A stretch of 53,593 nucleotides of DNA from a virus, in IMG/VR virus record IMGVR_UViG_3300009700_000002, positions 1 to 53,593 of that record; one strand, 5' to 3'. Numbering within the stretch: position 1 is the stretch's first letter; the number at the start of each line of letters is the position of its first letter. Positions 48,326-53,593 of the stretch are shown piece after piece. The notes beneath the pieces were generated by a model, which was not told where the DNA came from, did no database searches, and was given only the letters and a program-made list of their open reading frames with translations. A program made the translations under genes and the position numbers.

Positions 48326-49939
48326 ATGAGCTACGTCATCGATCGCAGACGGTACGCGCGAGAGTACATTCGGGCGATGGAAGAAAATCGGTTGATGTCC
48401 CGCACTTTTGTTGCGCTCGTGTCCCTCGCGCTCCTCGCGTGCAGTCCAGTCACTGAGTCGTCCGACGCTCAGAAATCGGCGGAAGCACAGGTGTCCGACG
48501 CCGGAATCCTGGCCGACGCGCCGAATGCGGTGTTTGCTAGGATCTACCGACTCTCGCAGGGGGCGTTGGTCGAATCCGAGGCCGCACCGTACGTCGACCA
48601 ACGCCCGCAGACGGTCATCGACTACGACGCGTGCATTGCATTTGACGGGAAATGGAGATGCAAGAAGCCCAAGCCGCTGCGCCCGCGATCTGCTGGCGCC
48701 TTCAATCCGATCTTCCCGCCCGCCTGGGGAATCTCCGCGTGGTACGTTGCCTCCACCGGGTCGGACACCAACCCATGCACGACGATCGCGCTGCCGTGCG
48801 CGACGTTCGGCGAAATCATTACCCATAGACTGGGTACGCAGTCGCCGACGTTGCTGCAGTTCACGGCATTCTACCTCCTGACGCCCCAGATCCCGAACAC
48901 CGACGTCATCTTCTTCACGCCAAATTACGCAACGAGCCAAGATGCCTCCACCCTAGGTGGATCCGCTCTCTTCGTGACGCCGCAGACGGTCACGACATTC
49001 GAGGCAGGGGTGGTCACGCAGCCAGTCATCGTCGAGGGCGGAACTCTGCTCACGGTTGCCGGTATGCCGGATGGCGCGGCACCTGGCCAGCTCCTCGAGA
49101 ACACGACCGCCGCCGGCCGCCAATCCTACGCGTACATTCTGTCCGTCGACGCTGGATCGGCGACCGTGGAGCAGCCACTGAACTTCGTTCCGCCGTCTCT
49201 AGGCGTGAGCACCAACAGCTCGTGGGCGCAAGGCGATACGATCGTACTGGAGAACCCGTCCTTGGCCAACGTCGGAGAGTGGTCCGGTCATGGCAACGTT
49301 GGAGTCTCGGCCGTCGCGATGGCCCAGATCAGTGGCAACTACAGCTTCACGAACTATGCGCTCTCATCTCTGCTTGTCCTGTCCAATGTAAGCGGCACAT
49401 TGAACATTCGGGGCGGAACGGGCATCGCGCAGGCCGAAGGTACAGACGTGACCGGGATAGTCACCGCGGTCTCCGGCAATACAGGATTCGTCGCAGGGGC
49501 CTCTCGGTCGGAGTTTGTCTGCACATCCGGCACAACTGCCGTCAATGGCCAGACGATCCTACTGCCGAGTTCTTCCGTGTCCGCCAGTACGTTGGGGTGT
49601 GTCGCATCCTACGCCGGCGTATACATGGGAGCGGGCCAATTCAATGTGGAGGAGAACGGAACGGTTGTCCTGAATAGCAACTCCGAGTGGGGCCTTTACT
49701 CCATGAACGCCAACTCAGGTGGCAACTTCTACAACTCATTCGGCGCCGCCGCGTGGGCGTCCACGCTTCTCACGAACGGTCCCCTGTCGTTCGGCGGTGG
49801 TTCGACCGGTACCGGAAATAGCTTCAACCAGACGACCGGGACGTTCGGGCTAGGTCAGCCGATCACGATCGCGGCCCTGGTCGATGCCGGATCGCTGCTC
49901 GATCCGAACACCGGATCGGGTTACATTCTCTCCCATTGA
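48326..49939 (+). CDS. beta-helix spike-like lipoprotein, 537 aa
   Basis: Starts with a degenerate tag (MSYVIDRRRYAREYIRAM), then a lipoprotein-type signal MSRTFVALVSLALLACSPV (Cys after LLA). The rest is beta-helical in style: WYVASTGSDTNPCTT is the usual first turn of phage tailspike and pectate-lyase-like helices, followed by many Ser/Thr/Gly/Asn-rich strands (TLNIRGGTGIA, TVVLNSNSEWGLYSM). Likely a receptor-binding or polysaccharide-degrading spike. The internal ATG at MSRTF (about residue 24) would remove the tag and make a plain lipoprotein. Confidence 0.65.
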   Translation: MSYVIDRRRYAREYIRAMEENRLMSRTFVALVSLALLACSPVTESSDAQKSAEAQVSDAGILADAPNAVFARIYRLSQGALVESEAAPYVDQRPQTVIDYDACIAFDGKWRCKKPKPLRPRSAGAFNPIFPPAWGISAWYVASTGSDTNPCTTIALPCATFGEIITHRLGTQSPTLLQFTAFYLLTPQIPNTDVIFFTPNYATSQDASTLGGSALFVTPQTVTTFEAGVVTQPVIVEGGTLLTVAGMPDGAAPGQLLENTTAAGRQSYAYILSVDAGSATVEQPLNFVPPSLGVSTNSSWAQGDTIVLENPSLANVGEWSGHGNVGVSAVAMAQISGNYSFTNYALSSLLVLSNVSGTLNIRGGTGIAQAEGTDVTGIVTAVSGNTGFVAGASRSEFVCTSGTTAVNGQTILLPSSSVSASTLGCVASYAGVYMGAGQFNVEENGTVVLNSNSEWGLYSMNANSGGNFYNSFGAAAWASTLLTNGPLSFGGGSTGTGNSFNQTTGTFGLGQPITIAALVDAGSLLDPNTGSGYILSH

Positions 49940-49965
49940 GCGTTGTACGAGAGCAGCAACCGTAG

Positions 49966-50265
49966 CTACTCCTTCTTGGTACCCACGGGGGTCTTCTTCG
50001 CGCCCGGCGTGCCTGGCCGGGTCGGCACCTCATCGGTTTCGAGCGGCACCGAGTGCGGGACGTCGCCAGCGCGGTCGAGCGGAATCTGCCAGTGCGATTC
50101 GAAGACGGCACGGATCGCCCCGCACTTGCGGCACCAGAGAAACCGCGATGCTTCGAGACTCCCGCTGCTCGTGCCCGTCCGGACGGTTGCCTCCACACTG
50201 CCGGCGGGCCGGTGCCAATACGACGACCCGCACACGCACGTGTCGGCGAGCGGGACGTCGGGCAT
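49966..50265 (-). CDS. zinc-ribbon protein, 99 aa
   Basis: CVCGSSYWHRP (about 11-21) and LWCRKCGAIRAVFE (about 43-56) form a Cys-X-Cys / Cys-X2-Cys zinc ribbon; a Pro/Lys-rich tail follows. Often such proteins bind nucleic acid, but the family is not identified. Divergent from the lysozyme-like gene. Confidence 0.6.
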   Translation of the reverse strand: MPDVPLADTCVCGSSYWHRPAGSVEATVRTGTSSGSLEASRFLWCRKCGAIRAVFESHWQIPLDRAGDVPHSVPLETDEVPTRPGTPGAKKTPVGTKKE

Positions 50266-50300
50266 GACCTTGGAACCTTACCGCATCCAGCAGAGACAGC

Positions 50301-50330
50301 TTGACCTTGCGCGCGGACCCAGGGCAGGCT
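50301..50330 (+). promoter_or_regulatory. leaderless promoter for the lysozyme-like gene
   Basis: TTGACC (50301-50306), 18 nt, CAGGCT (50325-50330), 6 nt, ATG. Confidence 0.5.
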
Positions 50331-50336
50331 CGCCGG

Positions 50337-51023
50337 ATGCTGAAAACAACCCTGCTACTCGGTCTCACACTCTGTTTGGCGGGTCTCACGATCCCGCTCG
50401 CGACCCCCTCGGTTCACGCGGGATCGCCGCCACCCACAGCCGAACCAGCAGCCCAAACCGCCACCATCGACACGCCGCCGACGGTCGAACCGCCCGTTGC
50501 ACAACCGTCACAACCAGAGGACGACCCGTGGTTCGCGCCGCTGCGCGGGCGGGTCGAGCAACTGAGCGACGCCTACATGGACACGCCGCATGTCAGTCGC
50601 GGGATTCGGGTGGGTGGAGAGCCAACGGCGACACGCACGGTGCGGCTCGACGCCTTCACCCACGACGTGCTCGGCGCCGTGCGGGCGCGGGCCGGGGAGC
50701 TGGCGCAGTTCGGACCGGATGCGGCATGGAAGTACGCGGTGACGCTCGCATGCATCGCACACAAGGAGACACGAATCTCGAGCAACCCGTCGAAACTCGG
50801 CGACCAAGACAACGGAAAAGCCGATGGATACTGGCAGATTTGGGAACGACGAGACCATGCCGATCGGTTCAGCGCGGCAACCGCGCTTGACATGCTCGTC
50901 CACGAGCCGACTTCGTCGTGGTCGTTGCCGAAGAACCATCCGTGGACCGGGTACCCCGATTGCGCAAAGTGGCTCGCAGCGCATCCGGCGCCGGGGATTG
51001 CTGCGGGCGCTACCGCGCCTTAG
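50337..51023 (+). CDS. secreted lysozyme/transglycosylase-like enzyme
   Basis: 228 aa. Clean Sec signal: MLKTTLLLGLTLCLAGLTIP, with cleavage after VHA (28/29). A Pro/Thr-rich linker leads to a lysozyme-superfamily domain: AHKETRISSNP with the putative catalytic Glu, then GKADGYWQIW, the GxxQI element, and a Cys-containing C-terminus. It would degrade peptidoglycan outside the cytoplasm, as a signal-arrest or secreted endolysin. A strong terminator follows. Confidence 0.75.
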   Translation: MLKTTLLLGLTLCLAGLTIPLATPSVHAGSPPPTAEPAAQTATIDTPPTVEPPVAQPSQPEDDPWFAPLRGRVEQLSDAYMDTPHVSRGIRVGGEPTATRTVRLDAFTHDVLGAVRARAGELAQFGPDAAWKYAVTLACIAHKETRISSNPSKLGDQDNGKADGYWQIWERRDHADRFSAATALDMLVHEPTSSWSLPKNHPWTGYPDCAKWLAAHPAPGIAAGATAP

Positions 51024-51046
51024 CTTTCCGGATCTTCGCAGCCTGG

Positions 51047-51082
51047 AGCCCGCCTGGACATGGTGTCCGGGTGGGCTTTTTT
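51047..51082 (+). terminator. strong rho-independent terminator
   Basis: 14-bp stem (51047-51060 with 51064-51077, two G-U pairs) AGCCCGCCTGGACA / TGTCCGGGTGGGCT, 3-nt loop, then six T. Ends the lysozyme-like gene transcript and lies just before the response-regulator start. Confidence 0.9.
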
Positions 51083-51099
51083 CTGACAGAATCAAGGAG

Positions 51100-51480
51100 A
51101 TGAGGATCCTCATCGTCGAAGACGATCCATCCACCCGTCAGGCGCTCGCCACGTTTCTCCGTGGATGCGGCCACGACGTGTCCTCCACGTCCACCTGCGC
51201 CGGAGCCGTGCGCCTGCTCGCCGGCGAATCGCCGGAGTTGGTCTTGCTCGACATCGACCTCGGAGAGATGGAGCTCTCCGGGATCGACGTCGCGCGGCTG
51301 ATGCGAAACGACGACAAATGGAAGGAGATCCCGATCATCATCACGAGCGCCATGCCTCCCGAGGACGTCCGTTCCAAGGCGAGAGAGAACGCCTTCGAGG
51401 GGCTGCACCACATCATGCTCGGCAAGCCGATTGGCCTGGACTCGTTGGTCGACCTAATCCGCCGCACACCGGATTGGTGA
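51100..51480 (+). CDS. stand-alone response-regulator receiver protein
   Basis: 126 aa, a single receiver domain: acidic pair VEDD (residues 6-9), phospho-acceptor Asp in LVLLDIDLG (about 50), Thr/Ser in IIITSAMP (about 82-85) and Lys in LGKPI (about 105). There is no output domain, so it probably passes phosphate or binds a partner. A receiver gene in a mobile element suggests interference with host signalling. AAGGAG precedes the ATG. Confidence 0.85.
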   Translation: MRILIVEDDPSTRQALATFLRGCGHDVSSTSTCAGAVRLLAGESPELVLLDIDLGEMELSGIDVARLMRNDDKWKEIPIIITSAMPPEDVRSKARENAFEGLHHIMLGKPIGLDSLVDLIRRTPDW

Positions 51481-51552
51481 TCGTGCTCTCTTCCTCACCG
51501 TCGCGATGATCGTCAGAACCGGTGTGGCGACCATCGACGTCCTGCTTTGGGA

Positions 51553-51558
51553 TACACT
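51553..51558 (+). promoter_or_regulatory. -10 box, leaderless type
   Basis: TACACT, then 6 nt (GACCCC) to the ATG at 51565. I see no clear -35 box. Confidence 0.4.
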
Positions 51559-51564
51559 GACCCC

Positions 51565-52215
51565 ATGACATTTATCGCTGTGCGCGCACCGACCTGCACG
51601 ATGGTCGACACCGACACAAAGATCACGAACGGATCGATCCTCGACGCCATCGCCAACCAGGGCTACGGAGGGATCCTCCGCTACACGCCGCTGCCGGGCA
51701 ACAACCCCAAGGACGACATCGACCCGGATGAGCTCGAACGGATCCTCACGCACCCGGCGCGCTTCCTCGCTGGGTTCATCCAACATCCGCGCGACCCAGG
51801 CTGGCATCCGGCGGCGTGCAACCCCGAGGCGGATGCGCTGACCTCCGTGGGGTGGGCCAAGGCCGCGGGCTACGCGCCCGGAACGCACGGATGGTTCGAT
51901 GCCGAGGGGATGGCGAGCCCCGTGACGGAAGCGGAAGCCATCGCCTACTACAACCCGTACTGCCACGTGCTCGTCGAGGAAGGTTTCCGAGCCGGCGGCT
52001 ACGCCGGGTACGACGACGCGCTGACCGCCGTCGATCTCTACGACCTGCACGATGCAGATGCGTACTGGTCCGACCTCGCCAAACGCAAAGTGGCCAAACG
52101 CGGGACGGCGATCGTCCAGCGCGCGACGATCAGGATCCTCGGTCTGCCGTTCGATCCGAACGACGTGGCCCCGGATCTGCTCGGAGAGACGCCCTACTTC
52201 ACCCAGGCGGCATGA
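51565..52215 (+). CDS. DUF1906-like glycoside-hydrolase-fold protein, 216 aa
   Basis: A TIM-barrel-like sequence starting TCTMVDTDTKITNGSILDAI, then YGGILRYTPLPGN, ARFLAGFIQHPRD and a putative acidic site THGWFDAEGM (Asp-x-Glu), followed by HVLVEEGFRAGGYAGYDDAL. The pattern matches DUF1906 / Rv2525c-like glycoside-hydrolase-like domains found in phage and actinobacterial cell-wall enzymes. Likely acts on peptidoglycan or another wall glycan. Confidence 0.6.
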   Translation: MTFIAVRAPTCTMVDTDTKITNGSILDAIANQGYGGILRYTPLPGNNPKDDIDPDELERILTHPARFLAGFIQHPRDPGWHPAACNPEADALTSVGWAKAAGYAPGTHGWFDAEGMASPVTEAEAIAYYNPYCHVLVEEGFRAGGYAGYDDALTAVDLYDLHDADAYWSDLAKRKVAKRGTAIVQRATIRILGLPFDPNDVAPDLLGETPYFTQAA

Positions 52216-52320
52216 GAAGGAATCTTCCGATCCGTAACGGTTCTTCTCCTCACACGACCCGAAACCGCTCGCAACTCCGCGATCTTCCTGTTGGCCGCGC
52301 TCTTGCGATAGCTGCCCGCC

Positions 52321-52563
52321 ATGAGCGAATGGGGAAATGGACGGTGCCCTTGCTGTCGCAAGCAAACGGAGACCGCACTCGGCCTGCTCTGCAACCGAAC
52401 GGCGCGCGGGTGGGACAACCTCATGGGTCGCGAGCGCGCCGCAGAGCTCGCGCGCGCCGGCACCTGCCCGTGGTGCGGGCGAACGACGACGACGCCTGCG
52501 CGCATCCTGCTCGGACGGTTCGAGCCGCAGCTCCAGGCGTACACGCGGGAGCTGTCGTGGTGA
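52321..52563 (+). CDS. small zinc-ribbon protein, 80 aa
   Basis: CPCCRKQTETALGLLC and CPWCGRTTTTP make a four-Cys zinc ribbon with a helix between. No family. First of four overlapping short genes (52321-53195). Confidence 0.5.
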   Translation: MSEWGNGRCPCCRKQTETALGLLCNRTARGWDNLMGRERAAELARAGTCPWCGRTTTTPARILLGRFEPQLQAYTRELSW

Positions 52564-52718
52564 GGCAGTACCTTGTCGAAGAAACCGACGTCGCCATCGT
52601 GGAGCGCGCAGCCAAACGCCTCTTCACCGAGCGCCGGCTAACCGGCGACGAGATGCGCAATCTGGCGCAAACCCTCGCGGCGGTCGCGAGTCGCGTTCGG
52701 GAGATCCCACTGCCATGA
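52560..52718 (+). CDS. small helical protein, 52 aa
   Basis: GTG start overlapping the previous stop. EETDVAIVERAAKRLFTERRLTGDEMRNLAQTLAAV (abbreviated) is a two-helix hairpin. No family. Confidence 0.4.
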   Translation: MRQYLVEETDVAIVERAAKRLFTERRLTGDEMRNLAQTLAAVASRVREIPLP

Positions 52719-52894
52719 GCCGTTCACGCGGTGGGCGCCGCTGCCGCATCCGATGCTGCTGCGATCGGCCGTCCCCCGTGTCCTTCGTGGAGCTCGCACA
52801 CGCACGAAGAGAGGCAGTGGACGCGATGGACTCGGAAGTCTGGTGGTGGTTCGAGTGCTGGTCGTGCGGGTATGTCTGCACGTGCGAGGTCTAG
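52715..52894 (+). CDS. small Cys-rich zinc-ribbon-like protein, 59 aa
   Basis: CRIRCCCDRP and CWSCGYVCTC, with an acidic helix (ELAHARREAVDAMDSE) between. ATGA overlap with its neighbour. Probably metal-binding. Confidence 0.4.
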   Translation: MSRSRGGRRCRIRCCCDRPSPVSFVELAHARREAVDAMDSEVWWWFECWSCGYVCTCEV

Positions 52895-52895
52895 G

Positions 52896-53195
52896 GTGAA
52901 CTCACTGCTGCGCGATCACCCGTGGGCGTTCGAAGAGGCCGTGCGGCTCGCCGGCCGCGAAGGCGACGAACAAGCATTCGCGCGCGAGCTCGAGGAAGCG
53001 ATGTGGGCCGGCGACGTCGACCGGCTCTGCGAAATGGCGGGGTGCGGCTGCTGCTGCGGGGAGCACACCTTCGAAGGGTGTCCGTCCCGCGTGTGGGGCG
53101 GCTGCCGAGGGCAGGGATCGATGACGCGGGCGGAGCTCGAGTCATGGATGGCACACTACGAGCGATTCCACGGCTTGCCGCGTGAGCAGTTCTAA
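52896..53195 (+). CDS. small Cys-rich protein, 99 aa
   Basis: GTG start with GAGG before it; an ATG at 52872 is an alternative. Helical N-terminus (WAFEEAVRLAGREGDEQAFAREL, split) then MAGCGCCCGEHTF..C..C, a probable metal cluster, and a helical end. No family. Confidence 0.45.
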   Translation: MNSLLRDHPWAFEEAVRLAGREGDEQAFARELEEAMWAGDVDRLCEMAGCGCCCGEHTFEGCPSRVWGGCRGQGSMTRAELESWMAHYERFHGLPREQF

Positions 53196-53196
53196 G

Positions 53197-53421
53197 TCAC
53201 TCCTCAAGCAGTTCGTCTAGGCACCTTACCGAGCACACGACGAGCAACTTCGGCGATTCACCCTCGTACGCAGGACCCTCGATGCCGATCCACGCCTGGT
53301 CGGAGAGGAGCTGGACCATCTCGGGGGCCTCCGGATGCGGCGAGGTGGTCGAGTAAGCCGTGATCGGTTCCCCGCAGATGATGCAGGACAGCTTGCGCGT
53401 GATCTCCTTCGCCCAAGGCAT
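53197..53421 (-). CDS. small Cys-rich protein, 74 aa
   Basis: CIICGEPITAY and CSVRCLDEL form a Cys-X2-Cys / Cys-X3-Cys pair typical of FCS/treble-clef-like zinc proteins. TAGGGT lies 9 nt before the ATG. No family. Confidence 0.5.
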   Translation of the reverse strand: MPWAKEITRKLSCIICGEPITAYSTTSPHPEAPEMVQLLSDQAWIGIEGPAYEGESPKLLVVCSVRCLDELLEE

Positions 53422-53473
53422 GAATTGGCCACCCTACCCCATGAGAGCGACGGCCGTGGTGGTAACGGCCCCT

Positions 53474-53593
53474 TTACGGGGCCTCCCACGGGTTGCATTC
53501 GCTCTTCTCCATGCGTTCGCGCTGACCAGCCTTGGTGGAGTCGCGGGCATCCGAGAGCCCGGTCCGCAAGAGCGCCGCAATCATCCTCTTCAC
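53474..53593 (-). CDS. short gene or gene end running off the right edge (partial)
   Basis: Leftward frame from the window edge to a TAA at 53476-53474: VKRMIAALLRTGLSDARDST..MEKSECNPWEAP (39 codons visible). GTG at 53593 or ATG at 53584 could be the start, or the gene continues outside. The stop sits inside a GGCCCC/GGGGCC hairpin (53468-53484) that could also serve as a terminator. Confidence 0.3.
   Translation of the reverse strand: MKRMIAALLRTGLSDARDSTKAGQRERMEKSECNPWEAP

Noticed and set aside
1-53593. tRNA or rRNA genes
   Set aside because: No cloverleaf with GTTCRANNC-type T-arm or conserved rRNA stretch was noticed on either strand. A tRNA-finding program could still overrule this.

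Overview
The window is GC-rich (roughly two thirds G+C by eye), almost fully coding, and reads as a mobile, virus-like element. It has a tyrosine recombinase next to an inverted-repeat core, a long leftward block of virion-type proteins, peptidoglycan-active enzymes, collagen-like fibre genes and several toxin-antitoxin cassettes. There are no rRNA, tRNA or core metabolic genes. Codon use and protein style would fit a Myxococcota/deltaproteobacterial host, but that is impression only. No terminase, portal, tail tape-measure protein, P-loop packaging ATPase, DNA polymerase, primase or helicase is recognisable. The element is therefore incomplete here, very divergent, or not a classical tailed phage.

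Layout. 0-5.7 kb: small hypothetical genes, winged-helix-like proteins, the integrase (2781-3680), and a HEPN/MNT toxin-antitoxin pair whose MNT protein carries a Phd-like domain. 5.8-27.1 kb, all leftward: virion-like block. It contains membrane-anchored proteins with a bulb-lectin domain, SGNH hydrolase, lytic transglycosylase, peptidoglycan-binding-like domains and LysM; three beta-rich candidate capsid proteins (12151-15160) with a terminator after the last; a 1122-residue basic-repeat membrane protein; a transglutaminase-like protein; a TnpB gene fitted into the operon; Pro/Gly/Met-rich proteins; RadC and an RHH protein. 27.2-30.3 kb, rightward: Fic and its antitoxin, then four small membrane proteins. 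30.3-32.4 kb, leftward: a HicB-DinJ hybrid antitoxin with YafQ and Phd, then an HNH-AP2 endonuclease. 32.5-39.7 kb, rightward: three short paralogues and a collagen-like fibre family. 39.8-47.8 kb: one operon of epimerase, methyltransferases and very large glycosyltransferases. 48.3-53.6 kb: a beta-helix lipoprotein-like spike, a secreted lysozyme-like enzyme, a response regulator, a DUF1906-like hydrolase and small zinc-ribbon proteins.

Three patterns link the genes. (1) At least eight proteins begin with a short tag of the type GRPVxxFGxG and also carry a similar Val/Ala/Gly membrane segment; the collagen-like and spike genes instead begin with MSFxIxRGRxAR. I infer sorting or maturation signals for virion membrane proteins and fibres. 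(2) Many genes have a TANNNT -10 box 5-8 nt before the start codon, often with a TTGAC- or TAGAC-type -35 box at 16-18 bp, which predicts leaderless transcripts. (3) A 40-bp motif (inverted CATAC/GTATG plus a further GTATT) occurs three times, always in the same orientation and always between genes.

Working model (inference): a temperate virus or virus-derived element whose particle carries membrane-anchored peptidoglycan-degrading enzymes, in the manner of membrane-containing phages, and collagen-like fibres that may be glycosylated and methylated by the neighbouring operon.
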